Shown here: one piece after another, positions 8,713-18,193 of the stretch
Layout of the letters: each line of letters opens with the position of its first letter
Numbering within the stretch: position 1 is the first letter of the stretch
Source: Nitratifractor sp.
GTDB lineage: Bacteria > Campylobacterota > Campylobacteria > Campylobacterales > Sulfurovaceae
DNA: 64,000 nucleotides
Assembly (NCBI GenBank): GCA_015488535.1
Contig: WFNP01000074.1
Coordinates: forward strand, 1-64,000
Reading direction: 5' to 3'
Made by a program: the position numbers and the translations under genes
The notes under the pieces: generated by a model
The model's input: only the letters and a program-made list of their open reading frames with translations
The model's database searches: none
Told to the model about the DNA's origin: nothing

Positions 8713-10362
8713 TTATTTATGAGTAGGTATCTTAATGCCACACTTTTTAGCATGTTCTACTACACACTCAAATATTTTAAACTTTTTATTTTTTATCATC
8801 TTCTCTAGATAATTACAACCGCTCTTACTACCTGCTGTGCATGCTCTAGAGAAGTATTCAGATGCCATACATGCATCTTTTTCTACACCTTTGCCATAGT
8901 AGTAAATTCTACCATAACTTGTACACCCATAAGCATCACCATTTTCACATGCATAATCATACAAATCAGGTAATTTAGAGTAGTCTTTATCTCCACATTT
9001 ACCATACTCATATACTAAACCTAACCTAGTATGTGCATAAGCACTACCGTTTTCTACTCCATAATTAAATAGTTCTATTGCTTTATCACAATCCTTATCT
9101 ACAACAAAACCTTTATAGTAGAATGTTCCAAGCTTTGCACAACCAAATGGGCTTTTACCTTCACAACTTCTATTATAGTAATCATATGCCAAGTTTAAAT
9201 CTTTGGCTACACATATTTTACCAGACTCATATACCAATCCTGCTCTAGCACATCCGTATGCATAACCCAAATCACAACCCTTTTTATACATCTCTAAAGA
9301 GATACAATTATCAGCAGCTGATAAGAATCCTTTTTCATATAGCATACCCAATCTTGTACATCCTCTTGCACTACCCATTTCACAAGCTTTAGAGTAATAC
9401 TCTTTAGCTCTTAAATAGTTATGCATCAGGCATTGACTACTCTCATACATAGTTCCTACCCATGAGCAACCATATGCACTACCCATCTGACAAGACTTAT
9501 TTAGATAATCAAAAGCATCTTTGTTACTTACAGATACGAATATACCATTTCTATACATCAATCCCAATCTGGCACATCCATAACCGCTACCATTATCGCA
9601 TGCACTCTTATATAGATTATAAGCTTTTTCTGTATCTTGAGCTACACCCCTGCCATACTCATAGAGTGTGCCAAGTCTTGCACAGCCATAATTACTGCCA
9701 TTATCACAGGCTCTTTTATAGTTTTCAGCTGCACTCTCATAGCTTTGACCTACACCATAACCTTTTTCATACATGTAACCAAGCCATGTGCAACCATAGT
9801 TACTACCATTATCACAGGCTTTACTAAATAGAGAGTAAGCCATATCATAATCTCTGTTTACAGAGATACCCTTTTCGTAAAATACTCCAAGTTTTGCACA
9901 TCCATAAGCACTACCCTCATCACATGCTTTTTGATAATAATCTATACTTTTTGTCTTTGTATCGCCACCTATATTTGCAGGAAGATCATTCTCCAATACA
10001 TAACCTGCCCATGCACAGGCATTTGCATCTCCATTATCACATCCCATATGGAAGTGATTATAAGCATTTTTGAAATCATTTTCTGATTTGGCATCAGTAT
10101 GCTCTATAATTCCTACTTTTGTGCAATCCTCGCCTTTGCCATTCATACAGTTTTGACTATAAACAGGCTTTTGTGATAAATCTACCGTAACTGTTTGGGA
10201 GTCACCATTTCTGTTTTTATGACCAATGACATTGACTCCACATGGAGCTATTTTGCTATCAGGGGCAACAGTAACATCTTGAAGAAAATCACCCATTTCT
10301 TTGGCATATGAGATACTGCTTACAAGCAAAGCACTCATAGCCACTGCATATTTTACCTTCAT
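8713..10362 (-). CDS. Secreted cysteine-rich Sel1-repeat protein (Hcp-like)
   Basis: Exported protein of 549 residues. The N-terminus has a signal peptide (Lys-rich start, hydrophobic core, SISYA cleavage region). The rest is about 13 Sel1-like units of roughly 36 residues, most with a Cys pair spaced as in CDNGSNYGC. One unit near the C-terminus (VENGSAYAH) has lost both Cys. This is the architecture of the Helicobacter cysteine-rich (Hcp) proteins, whose disulfides lock paired helices and which have been reported as secreted beta-lactam-binding or host-interacting proteins. Function here is unknown. GGAGG precedes the start. It is monocistronic, with a 9-bp inverted repeat between its -10 box and start. 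Confidence 0.85.
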   Translation of the reverse strand: MKVKYAVAMSALLVSSISYAKEMGDFLQDVTVAPDSKIAPCGVNVIGHKNRNGDSQTVTVDLSQKPVYSQNCMNGKGEDCTKVGIIEHTDAKSENDFKNAYNHFHMGCDNGDANACAWAGYVLENDLPANIGGDTKTKSIDYYQKACDEGSAYGCAKLGVFYEKGISVNRDYDMAYSLFSKACDNGSNYGCTWLGYMYEKGYGVGQSYESAAENYKRACDNGSNYGCARLGTLYEYGRGVAQDTEKAYNLYKSACDNGSGYGCARLGLMYRNGIFVSVSNKDAFDYLNKSCQMGSAYGCSWVGTMYESSQCLMHNYLRAKEYYSKACEMGSARGCTRLGMLYEKGFLSAADNCISLEMYKKGCDLGYAYGCARAGLVYESGKICVAKDLNLAYDYYNRSCEGKSPFGCAKLGTFYYKGFVVDKDCDKAIELFNYGVENGSAYAHTRLGLVYEYGKCGDKDYSKLPDLYDYACENGDAYGCTSYGRIYYYGKGVEKDACMASEYFSRACTAGSKSGCNYLEKMIKNKKFKIFECVVEHAKKCGIKIPTHK

Positions 10363-10388
10363 TTTTTCCTCCGTTTTAAGTTGGATTT

Positions 10389-10410
10389 AAATGATTATAA
10401 ATAATCATTT
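10389..10410 (-). promoter_or_regulatory. Inverted repeat in the 5' region of the Sel1 gene (possible operator)
   Basis: Arms AAATGATTA (10389-10397) and TAATCATTT (10402-10410) form a perfect 9-bp inverted repeat with a 4-bp spacer. A TATAAT -10 box on the minus strand lies at 10424-10419, so the repeat is at about +2 to +24 of the transcript. The TGATTAT/ATAATCA arms resemble AT-rich Fur-box halves, but other regulators or an mRNA hairpin are possible. Confidence 0.5.
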
Positions 10411-10444
10411 ATATTTAAATTATATCAAAATATGCTCATATTAT

Positions 10445-11146
10445 CTATCTGTATATTCCATTTTTCTCTTCTTTGTCTATTACCTTTTGCATCTCTTCTT
10501 TTACTCTGTCATACCACTGTTTATCACTCTCATCTATATCAAAAGCCGGAAGATAAATTACTTTGACTACTCCAGAGTGTCCTGTGCGGTTATGCTCATT
10601 CAATACATATTTACTACCTACTATTACAACCGGTTGGACTCTGAGTTTGAGTTTTTGGGCTACAAATTTGGCACCTGGTTTAAATGGCAAGAGTTTTTGT
10701 CCTTTTGCTCTTGTGCCTTCTGGAAAAATTGCTACAGCTCTGTTTTTTTCAATGATTGATTTTTTGACATCTTTAAAGAGTTTTACAAGTCCGGCTTTGT
10801 TCTCTCTATCTACTGATATCATATCTCCTTGCTTGAGAAGTCTTCCAAACCATGGTGCTTCAAACAACTCTTTTTTTGCCACCCAGCTCATATGGGTATT
10901 TTCTATCGCTTCAAGTGTGATAATATCGATAATACCTTGATGATTCATCAAAAAGAGATTAGCCTTAGAGTCTCTGTGTCCAACTTTTTCAATTTTGGCA
11001 CCCATCAACAAAAGAATTACCCTGTTTAATTTGTGCATAATTACACCTTTGTATCTAGGGAATAGATATATCAAAGGTATCATCAATCCGGCAACTATCA
11101 CAGATATTACAAAAGCCCCCCAATAAAATCTAATTTTCGCAAACAT
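10445..11146 (-). CDS. plsC: 1-acyl-sn-glycerol-3-phosphate acyltransferase
   Basis: Membrane enzyme that acylates lysophosphatidate to phosphatidate in phospholipid synthesis. The 233-residue protein has the acyltransferase motifs LMNHQGIIDIIT (NHx4D) and FPEGTRAKG, with an N-terminal hydrophobic segment. ATG at 11146 is preferred over the GTG one codon upstream because AAAGGA is then correctly spaced. It overlaps the SH3 protein gene by 17 nt, so it is the last gene of the clpB-ctpA-pur block, as in C. jejuni (Cj0516). Confidence 0.93.
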   Translation of the reverse strand: MFAKIRFYWGAFVISVIVAGLMIPLIYLFPRYKGVIMHKLNRVILLLMGAKIEKVGHRDSKANLFLMNHQGIIDIITLEAIENTHMSWVAKKELFEAPWFGRLLKQGDMISVDRENKAGLVKLFKDVKKSIIEKNRAVAIFPEGTRAKGQKLLPFKPGAKFVAQKLKLRVQPVVIVGSKYVLNEHNRTGHSGVVKVIYLPAFDIDESDKQWYDRVKEEMQKVIDKEEKNGIYR

Positions 11147-12182
11147 CACTATCCTTTATCCACCCTATCAAACCGGGTCTGTATTCAATTTTGTAATAAT
11201 CTCCATATCTGTATAGAATAGGAAACTCTTTTCTGTCACTGATAACAGTGCCGACTGTACTTTGAGGTATAGGCAGTATATATAGTTTGGCACCTTCGCT
11301 TACACATACTTTTTCATGAGGCATAAAAAATTTAATCAATGCATATATGGTAACAGCAAAGATTATCAGATAAAATATATCTCTTTTGACTATCAGCATA
11401 ATAAAGAAAAAAACAGCCAACAGTATCAAAAGATATTTTTTAAGCTTTGTAAAACCACTGTCTTTGGGATTGAGATCAACCTCCTGTGCTGCTGTAGTTT
11501 TCATTTTATATGAGGTAGATATATCAATACTCTCCAACTCCCCTCGAATACTGTTAAAATAACTAAACTTTATTTTTTCTGTTTTTGCCGGAATTACAAA
11601 ATAATATTCAGATACACTCTCTGAAAAATTTCTCTCAATCTTTTCCAATCCCTGCTCTGAAATACCGGGAATATGCATATCTTCAAGATTGGCTTCATGA
11701 GCTTCTATTATGATATATACAAGGTTGTTATTCTCATCAAAGTTGGATACCTGTGAAGTTCTTATTTTGAAATCAGAAGCTATCACACCACACCACTTTT
11801 TTTCAGGAGGGAAATCAAGTTGGGCTACAGGAATATAGACTCCTTTTATCATACCCTTTCTCTCTCCGTCATCTATATACAGATTTGGCAGTGTAAAATC
11901 TTCTTTACCTGCTTTGAAATAAAATGTATAAAAAAGACTACTGCCACCATCATTTTTTTGAATCAATGGTTTGTCAAAAAGGGGTCTTATATCAGAGCGT
12001 GGGTCATAAAATATCTTGATATGCTGTTTTTTATTGACATGTGTAGCCAAAAGAGTAACAGGAAATACCTGATTTGCATATACCTGTCTGGGTATATAAC
12101 TGTAATGGTATCTCGCTGCTGATAACATTGATGACAACAGTATTATCATCAATACCAAAAGGGCGGGAAATCCCCGTCGCAT
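11130..12182 (-). CDS. Conserved membrane/periplasmic protein with C-terminal SH3-like domain
   Basis: Function unknown. About 350 residues: a signal or anchor segment at the N-terminus (LLVLMIILLSSMLSA), a roughly 230-residue beta-rich extracytoplasmic region (YANQVFPVTLLATH resembles the start of BatD-like domains), one or two transmembrane segments around residues 255-295 and a final SH3-like domain (LYILPIPQSTVGTVI...YYKIEYRPGLIGWI). The start at 12182 overlaps the purQ stop as ATGA; a longer frame to 12293 lies inside purQ. C. jejuni has a periplasmic-protein gene (Cj0515) in the same slot between purQ and plsC, so the linkage is old. Confidence 0.75.
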   Translation of the reverse strand: MRRGFPALLVLMIILLSSMLSAARYHYSYIPRQVYANQVFPVTLLATHVNKKQHIKIFYDPRSDIRPLFDKPLIQKNDGGSSLFYTFYFKAGKEDFTLPNLYIDDGERKGMIKGVYIPVAQLDFPPEKKWCGVIASDFKIRTSQVSNFDENNNLVYIIIEAHEANLEDMHIPGISEQGLEKIERNFSESVSEYYFVIPAKTEKIKFSYFNSIRGELESIDISTSYKMKTTAAQEVDLNPKDSGFTKLKKYLLILLAVFFFIMLIVKRDIFYLIIFAVTIYALIKFFMPHEKVCVSEGAKLYILPIPQSTVGTVISDRKEFPILYRYGDYYKIEYRPGLIGWIKDSDVCEN

Positions 12183-12862
12183 CAGATACCAAATCCTTCC
12201 AGCATCCTGATACCATCTTTGGAGCCTAATATGCTCTCCATGGCTCTTTCTGGATGAGGCATCAAACCAAAGACATTCTTGTCTTTGTTGCATACACCCG
12301 CAATCTGCTCAACTGAGCCATTTACCACCATTGGGTTACCCTCGCTATCGCAATACTTTAAAAGCACCTGTGCATTGTCATACATATCGCTCAGTGTCTC
12401 ATCATCTACAAAGTAGTTACCGTCATGGTGAGCTATAGGGATATATAGCACTTCACCCTCTTTGCACTTTTTCAAAAAATCATTATTGCTATTTACAACT
12501 TTGAGATGCTGATGTCTTGATATGAAATGCAAATTATCATTTCTTTTCAAAGCTCCGGGTAAAAGACCTGCTTCTGTGAGTATCTGAAATCCGTTACAGA
12601 TTCCAAGCACTCTACCGCCGTCATTGGCATATGCAATAACACTCTTCATAACCGGAGAAAATTTTGCAATAGAACCACATCTCAGATAGTCACCGTAACT
12701 GAAACCTCCTGGCACTACCACCAAATCTGTATCTGCTGGAATACTCTCCTCTTTGTGCCAAATCACATTGGTATTGTGTCCCAACCTCTTGAATGCATAT
12801 ACTGTATCATATTCACAATTTGTCCCCGGAAACTGGAGAATGGATACATTTAGGCTCTTCAT
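12182..12862 (-). CDS. purQ: Phosphoribosylformylglycinamidine synthase subunit PurQ (glutaminase)
   Basis: Supplies ammonia from glutamine to PurL in the fourth step of purine synthesis, in a PurLQS complex. The 226-residue class I amidotransferase shows the nucleophile elbow VLGICNGFQIL, the oxyanion region PGGFSYGDYLRCG and the catalytic His/Glu in LMPHPERAMES. It overlaps purS by 4 nt upstream and the SH3 gene downstream. purL is not in the window. Confidence 0.96.
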   Translation of the reverse strand: MKSLNVSILQFPGTNCEYDTVYAFKRLGHNTNVIWHKEESIPADTDLVVVPGGFSYGDYLRCGSIAKFSPVMKSVIAYANDGGRVLGICNGFQILTEAGLLPGALKRNDNLHFISRHQHLKVVNSNNDFLKKCKEGEVLYIPIAHHDGNYFVDDETLSDMYDNAQVLLKYCDSEGNPMVVNGSVEQIAGVCNKDKNVFGLMPHPERAMESILGSKDGIRMLEGFGI

Positions 12863-13101
12863 TCTACTATCTCTATATCATAATCTTCTATTACAGTATT
12901 TGCCAGAAGTGTTTCACTCATCTGCTTCACCTCTTTTTCTATCTCTTCTTTGTTTTTGGCATCCAAATCCAATACAATCTGTTTGCCTACTCTGACATCT
13001 TTTACACTGTCAAATCCTAAAGAGTCCAATGCATGATGAACTGCTTTGCCCTGAGGGTCCAAAACACCCTCTTTGAGATATATGTTTACTATAGCTTTCA
13101 T
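12859..13101 (-). CDS. purS: Phosphoribosylformylglycinamidine synthase subunit PurS
   Basis: An 80-residue bridging subunit of the PurLQS complex. It matches the family in length and pattern: KAIVNIYLKEGVLDPQGKAV, then ALDSLGFDSVKDVRVGKQI and an acidic C-terminal strand. It begins 1 nt after purC and overlaps purQ by 4 nt. Confidence 0.95.
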   Translation of the reverse strand: MKAIVNIYLKEGVLDPQGKAVHHALDSLGFDSVKDVRVGKQIVLDLDAKNKEEIEKEVKQMSETLLANTVIEDYDIEIVE

Positions 13102-13827
13102 TTAATTTGTTTCCTTCCTGTTTTCAATTCTGTTAAATACCTCTTGATATGCCTCTACCACACTGCCAAGCCCCTGTCTGAATCTGTCTTTGTCCATCTT
13201 CTCGTTGGTTTTGGCATCCCAAAGTCTAAAATTATCCGGCGACAACTCATCAATTAATATGATATTTCCATATCTGTCTCTGCCAAACTCAAGCTTGAAA
13301 TCTACCAATTTCAATCCAAGCTCTGCATAAAATTGATTTAAAAATTTGTTTATTTTTCTAGCCATGTAACGAATATAATCCAACTCCGACTCATCTTCTA
13401 CAAGATTAAGTATCAAGCAGTGCTGGTCATTGAGTTTAGGGTCTCCAAGCTCATCATTTTTGTAATCAAACTCTACTAGAGTAAAAGGTAAAACTTTGCC
13501 ATCTTCAATTCCAAGATTTCTGCTTAGACTTCCTGTAGCAATATTTCTGACAATAACTTCTATCAATATAACATCTGCTCTTTTGTGAAGCATATGATTA
13601 TCATCAATCATTTTGACATAGTGGGTAGGAATACCTCTACTTTCCAAATACTCAAACAGCTTTGCTGATATCATATTGTTTAATGCACCCTTACCCTCTT
13701 CGCTCGATTTTTTTTCTCCGTTGAATGCAGTAAGAGAGTCTTTAAATTCAGATATCAACAGATTTGGATCATCAGTTGTCCATATCTTTTTAGCTTTTCC
13801 TTCATATAACAATTCTCTTTTTTCCAT
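13102..13827 (-). CDS. purC: Phosphoribosylaminoimidazole-succinocarboxamide synthase
   Basis: Joins aspartate to CAIR, the eighth step of IMP synthesis. The 241-residue single-domain protein shows [24 protein letters not shown], the [17 protein letters not shown] segment and [11 protein letters not shown]...[12 protein letters not shown]. Its start codon overlaps the ctpA stop (TAATG), so it is translated from the ctpA message. Confidence 0.96.
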   Translation of the reverse strand: MEKRELLYEGKAKKIWTTDDPNLLISEFKDSLTAFNGEKKSSEEGKGALNNMISAKLFEYLESRGIPTHYVKMIDDNHMLHKRADVILIEVIVRNIATGSLSRNLGIEDGKVLPFTLVEFDYKNDELGDPKLNDQHCLILNLVEDESELDYIRYMARKINKFLNQFYAELGLKLVDFKLEFGRDRYGNIILIDELSPDNFRLWDAKTNEKMDKDRFRQGLGSVVEAYQEVFNRIENRKETN

Positions 13828-15218
13828 TATTTTACGCCTTTTACCTTATTTTCGATAATCAATGTTTTTAGTATATCAAGTGCTGATTTTAACTGTATAT
13901 CACCCATTATCTGCTTTTTGGTAATAATTTTCTTTGTATTATTACTGTCACTGATATTGCTCTCATTACTATCAGATACTTTGGTAGTATTATTGTCTTT
14001 TTTAGATGATGAATCTATCTTTTTCAATTCAGCTTTTAAATGCTCTTTTAAATCTCTCTCTTTGATGGATATAGTGTCTTTGTTTGCAGTAGGCACTTTG
14101 CCAGGGTGGACAATGATATCTGGCACTACACCTTTATTTTGTATAGTTCTGCCACTTGGCAGATAGTATCTTGCTACAGTCAATTTTAGAGCCTCTTTGT
14201 CATTTTTGCCTATAGGAACCACAACCTGAACACTACCTTTGCCAAAAGTCTTCTCTCCTACGATTATCGCTCTTCTGTCATCTTGCATAGCTCCACTTAC
14301 AATTTCACTGGCACTTGCACTGCCTCCATTTACAAGTATCACTATAGGAGTCTTGATATCAGTGCCTTTTTTATGAGCCTTGTACTCTACATTCTCTTCA
14401 GGATTTCTACCCTTTTGACTGACAAGTACTCCCTTGTCTATAAACATATCAAGTAATCCTACCGCTTCATCAAGTAATCCGCCTGGATTGTTTCTGAGGT
14501 CTATCAGATAACCTTTTACATTAGGATATTTGGCAATAGCTTTTTTTACCTCATCTACTACATGAGAATCAAAAGATGTAATATGAAGATATAATATTTT
14601 ATCTTTGTTATCAAGTGTGACAATTTTAGGTTTTACAGACTCTATTTTGATAATATCTCTGATAATCTTCACTCTTATAGGCTTGTTTTCACCTTTTCTT
14701 ATCAAAGTAAGCTCAATAGGAGTTTTAGGCTTTCCTCTCATTAGAGAGACAGCTTCATCTATTGTCATACCAAGTGTAGCTTTGTCATTTATTTTAAGTA
14801 TTATATCTCCTGCTTTTACACCTGCTCTATATGCAGGAGTATCATCAATTGGAGCTACTACTGTCAAAGCACCATTTTTCATACTTACAACAATGCCAAG
14901 CCCACCAAATTCACCTTTGGTCTGAATAGTGAGGTCTTTATACTCTTTTGAATCCATAAAAGCTGAATGAGCATCGAGATTACTCATCAATCCTTTGAGT
15001 GCTTTGTTTATCAAAGTAGTAGTATTTACTTCATCTACATATTGATTCTCTATCAAATTCAGAATTTGAGTAAACTTTATATAAGCTTCCAATTTACTCT
15101 CTTGGGATACAGCTACATTCTCTTTTGCATTCAACAGAGGTGTATCGCTCAGCACCATACCCGCTATGGTCAATGCAAAACCGGTCAATATGATTTTTTT
15201 ACTTTTTTTAAATATCAA
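13827..15218 (-). CDS. ctpA: Carboxy-terminal processing protease (S41 family)
   Basis: Periplasmic serine protease that trims envelope proteins. Order of parts: signal/anchor peptide, helical region, PDZ domain ([12 protein letters not shown]...[14 protein letters not shown]), S41 catalytic domain with [16 protein letters not shown] (Ser) and [11 protein letters not shown] (Lys), then a low-complexity Ser/Asn/Lys linker and a short tail. TTG at 15218 is chosen because AAGGGAAGAG stands just before it and the signal peptide then has normal length; an ATG at 15263 gives a long, unlikely leader. C. jejuni has the same order (Cj0511-purC). Confidence 0.92.
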   Translation of the reverse strand: MIFKKSKKIILTGFALTIAGMVLSDTPLLNAKENVAVSQESKLEAYIKFTQILNLIENQYVDEVNTTTLINKALKGLMSNLDAHSAFMDSKEYKDLTIQTKGEFGGLGIVVSMKNGALTVVAPIDDTPAYRAGVKAGDIILKINDKATLGMTIDEAVSLMRGKPKTPIELTLIRKGENKPIRVKIIRDIIKIESVKPKIVTLDNKDKILYLHITSFDSHVVDEVKKAIAKYPNVKGYLIDLRNNPGGLLDEAVGLLDMFIDKGVLVSQKGRNPEENVEYKAHKKGTDIKTPIVILVNGGSASASEIVSGAMQDDRRAIIVGEKTFGKGSVQVVVPIGKNDKEALKLTVARYYLPSGRTIQNKGVVPDIIVHPGKVPTANKDTISIKERDLKEHLKAELKKIDSSSKKDNNTTKVSDSNESNISDSNNTKKIITKKQIMGDIQLKSALDILKTLIIENKVKGVK

Positions 15219-15364
15219 TCTCTCTTCCCTTTTTTGGTATATATAATAGTATATCCTTATCATCTAAGGCTATTATTTTATTTGATTATCTCTTAAAGGT
15301 GAATTATCTCTAAAAAACTATAATGGAAAAGTAATAAATTGAAGTAAATATTCTTTGAAGAATA

Positions 15365-15380
15365 CGGGATAAAAATCCCG
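15365..15380. terminator. Hairpin downstream of clpB
   Basis: CGGGAT and ATCCCG form a perfect 6-bp stem with an AAAA loop just after the clpB stop and before ctpA. It would act as a weak terminator or attenuator. Confidence 0.55.
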
Positions 15381-15397
15381 CATATTAATTTGTGAAG

Positions 15398-17974
15398 TTA
15401 TTGAACTCTGGCTACTATCTCTTCACCATTGGCATCAAATACTACTTTATCGCCTTCATTTACTCTGCCCTCTAAAATCATCTCAGCCAATTTATCTTCT
15501 ACTATCTCAGCCAAGGCTCTTTTTAGAGGTCTGGCTCCATATACTGGGTCAAATCCGGCTTTGGCTATAAGCTGTTTTGCACTATCAGTTAGTGAAATTT
15601 CAATATCTCTTTCTTTAAGCTTCTGCTCAATGCCTCTAAACAGGACATCTACAATCTTAACTATCTGCTCAGCTCCAAGCGGATTGAATATTATCAAATC
15701 ATCCAATCTATTGATAAACTCTGGTCTAAAATAGTGTTTAAGCTCATCACGAACCGCTTTTTCTCTATCTTGTGGGTCTTTAAACTCCATAATCTTATCT
15801 GATGCGATATTAGATGTCAGAATAATTATAGTATTTTTAAAATCTACTGTAACCCCTTTATTATCTGTAAGTCTTCCATCATCTAATACCTGCAACAAGA
15901 TATTAAATACATCCGGATGAGCCTTTTCTACCTCATCAAACAATACTACACTGTATGGCTTTCTTCTAACAGCCTCTGTTAGCTGACCACCCTCTTCATA
16001 TCCTACATACCCCGGAGCTGCTCCTACAAGTCTGCTGACTGAGTGTTTTTCCATATATTCAGTCATATCTATTCTAATCAATGCTCTTTCACTATCAAAC
16101 AAGAACTTAGCCAAAGCTTTTGCTGTTTGAGTTTTACCAACTCCGGTTGGTCCAAGGAAGAGAAAGCTTCCTATTGGTCTATTTAAATCACTAAGACCTG
16201 CTTTATTTCTCTTAATTGCTCTTGCTACTGCTTTGAGTGCTTCATCTTGACCAACTACCTCTTCTCTTAAATGCTCTTCGATATGAAGCACCTTTTCTCT
16301 ATCGCTTTGGAGCATCTTATTTACCGGAATGCCTGTCCATTTACTTACAATTGAAGCAATCATCTCTTCATCAACTGCATTTTTAAGCAGTGTGCCTTGC
16401 TCTTGCATAGCATTCCACTTATTATTCAACTCCTCAAGCTGCTTTTCAAGAGCTGGAATTTCACCATACTCAATCTCTGCTGCTTTATTAAAGTCGGCAT
16501 TTCTCTTGGCAAGTTCAGCCTCTCTTCTTTTCTCTTCAATTTTTGCTTTAATATCAGCGATTGAATTAAATATCTCTTTTTCTGTCTCAAATTGGCTCTC
16601 AAGCTGTCTCTTTTTCTCTTCAAGGTCAGCTAACTCTTTTTCTATCTCTTTAATTCTCTCTTCATTTTTGGCTGTTAGCTCCATATTCAAAGCTTCAATT
16701 TCAACTTGGAGTCTTTGAATATCTCTTTTTACCTTCGCAAGTTCAAAAGGCTCACTCTCAATCTGCATTTTAAGCTCAGCTGCTGCTTCGTCAATTAGGT
16801 CAATGGCTTTATCTGGTAAAAATCTATCTGTAATATACCTATCAGATAGTTTTGCAGCCGCAACCAATGCACTATCTAAAATCTGAACATTATGGTGTGT
16901 CTCAAGTCTCTCTCTAATTCCTCTTAGTATCTGCAATGCTTCATCCAAACTTGGCTCATCTACTTTTACCGGCTGGAATCTTCTTTGCATTGCTGCATCT
17001 TTTTCAAAATACTTTCTATACTCTTTTAGAGTTGTTGCACCAATAGTATGAAGCTCACCTCTAGCTAACATTGGCTTTAAAATATTTGCTGCATCCATAC
17101 TACCTTCACTTGCACCTGCTCCAATGATAGTATGAATCTCATCTATAAAGAGGATTATATTTCCATCTTGTTTTACCTCTTCAATTACAGCTTTTAATCT
17201 ATCTTCAAACTCTCCTCTATATTTGGCTCCAGCAATTAGTGAGCTCATCTCAAGCTGAATAAGCTTTTTATTTTGCAAACTTACAGGCACCTCTTTATTT
17301 ACTATTCTTTGAGCTAAGCCTTCTACAATTGCTGTTTTACCAACTCCTGGCTCACCCAATAAAATAGGGTTGTTTTTAGTCTTTCTAATTAGTATCTGCA
17401 TAGTTCTTTGAATCTCTTCATCTCTTCCAATTACAGGGTCAAGCTCACCATTTCTTGCCTTTTGAGTCAAATCTACCCCATACTTTTCAAGAGATTCAAG
17501 CTTCTCATCATCTGTTTGGCTCTCTATGCTTCTGCCACCTCTCATAGCCTCAAGGTTTTTCTTCATCTCAATTAAATCTACATATTGACCGATTGTATCT
17601 TTGATAAATGGCTCATTCATATTGGCAATTAACCAAGTATCAACAGATAGATACTTATCTCCATTTGCTGCCATTACCCCTTCGGCATTTTGCAAAGAGC
17701 GAACTGCATTTGCTCCAATTTTAATTGTCTCTTTTGTTACACTACTTGCACTAGGAAGCTTTTTGGCTCTACTTGTAACATCAAGTTCAATGGCACTCTT
17801 ATCAACTCCCATTTTATTTAAGACTTGATTTAATACTGAGCCACTGTTTGTAAGCAATGCCCATACAATATGCAATGGATCAACTTCCGGATTTTTATTA
17901 TGCAGTGCCAGTGATACAGCTGACTCTAAAGTCTCTGTCATTTGATGTGTTAATTTTTCTAAAATATTACTCAT
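15398..17974 (-). CDS. clpB: ATP-dependent protein disaggregase ClpB
   Basis: Hexameric AAA+ chaperone that, with DnaK, pulls proteins out of aggregates. All parts are present in 858 residues: N-terminal Clp domain, first AAA+ module ([18 protein letters not shown]), a long charged coiled-coil middle domain, second AAA+ module ([22 protein letters not shown]) and the D2-small domain. GGAGG precedes the ATG. No classical CIRCE element is seen upstream; overlapping inverted repeats at 18047-18072 may serve regulation. Confidence 0.97.
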   Translation of the reverse strand: MSNILEKLTHQMTETLESAVSLALHNKNPEVDPLHIVWALLTNSGSVLNQVLNKMGVDKSAIELDVTSRAKKLPSASSVTKETIKIGANAVRSLQNAEGVMAANGDKYLSVDTWLIANMNEPFIKDTIGQYVDLIEMKKNLEAMRGGRSIESQTDDEKLESLEKYGVDLTQKARNGELDPVIGRDEEIQRTMQILIRKTKNNPILLGEPGVGKTAIVEGLAQRIVNKEVPVSLQNKKLIQLEMSSLIAGAKYRGEFEDRLKAVIEEVKQDGNIILFIDEIHTIIGAGASEGSMDAANILKPMLARGELHTIGATTLKEYRKYFEKDAAMQRRFQPVKVDEPSLDEALQILRGIRERLETHHNVQILDSALVAAAKLSDRYITDRFLPDKAIDLIDEAAAELKMQIESEPFELAKVKRDIQRLQVEIEALNMELTAKNEERIKEIEKELADLEEKKRQLESQFETEKEIFNSIADIKAKIEEKRREAELAKRNADFNKAAEIEYGEIPALEKQLEELNNKWNAMQEQGTLLKNAVDEEMIASIVSKWTGIPVNKMLQSDREKVLHIEEHLREEVVGQDEALKAVARAIKRNKAGLSDLNRPIGSFLFLGPTGVGKTQTAKALAKFLFDSERALIRIDMTEYMEKHSVSRLVGAAPGYVGYEEGGQLTEAVRRKPYSVVLFDEVEKAHPDVFNILLQVLDDGRLTDNKGVTVDFKNTIIILTSNIASDKIMEFKDPQDREKAVRDELKHYFRPEFINRLDDLIIFNPLGAEQIVKIVDVLFRGIEQKLKERDIEISLTDSAKQLIAKAGFDPVYGARPLKRALAEIVEDKLAEMILEGRVNEGDKVVFDANGEEIVARVQ

Positions 17975-18046
17975 TATATCCTCCTCGTTTTGCTCAAATT
18001 TTCTAAGCTGTTTAAAATACTGTTGTAACTATACCTAAAAAAAAAT

Positions 18047-18072
18047 ATAAGTAAATGCTACTTATATAGCAT
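18047..18072 (-). promoter_or_regulatory. Overlapping inverted repeats upstream of clpB
   Basis: ATAAGTA-N5-TACTTAT (18047-18065) overlaps ATGCTA-N6-TAGCAT (18055-18072), about 75-100 bp before the clpB start. The two stems are mutually exclusive. They match neither the CIRCE nor the HspR (HAIR) consensus that I know. Operator function is inference. Confidence 0.35.
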
Positions 18073-18118
18073 CTTTATAATAAAAGTAAAAATATTTTAG
18101 TGAAGATTTGATAAGAGT

Positions 18119-18184
18119 ATATCGGCAAAATAAGACTACTGCCGATATAGAGTGAAAATATATCCCGATAAAATATCGGGATAT
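18119..18184. terminator. Two tandem hairpins downstream of the FISUMP lipoprotein gene
   Basis: First stem: ATATCGGCA (18119-18127) with TGCCGATAT (18140-18148). Second stem: ATATCCCGATA (18160-18170) with TATCGGGATAT (18174-18184) and a 3-nt loop. Both lie just past the stop codon at 18194 and probably end transcription of the ompA-lipoprotein operon. Confidence 0.65.
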
Positions 18185-18193
18185 AAGAGTATA

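Noticed and set aside
9462-9831. Long plus-strand frames opposite the Sel1-repeat gene
   Set aside because: They mirror the repeats of the real minus-strand gene, lack ribosome sites and have His/Tyr-rich unnatural composition.
12183-12293. Longer N-terminus for the SH3 membrane protein
   Set aside because: The extension lies inside purQ and would bury the signal segment; the ATGA overlap start at 12182 fits the operon.
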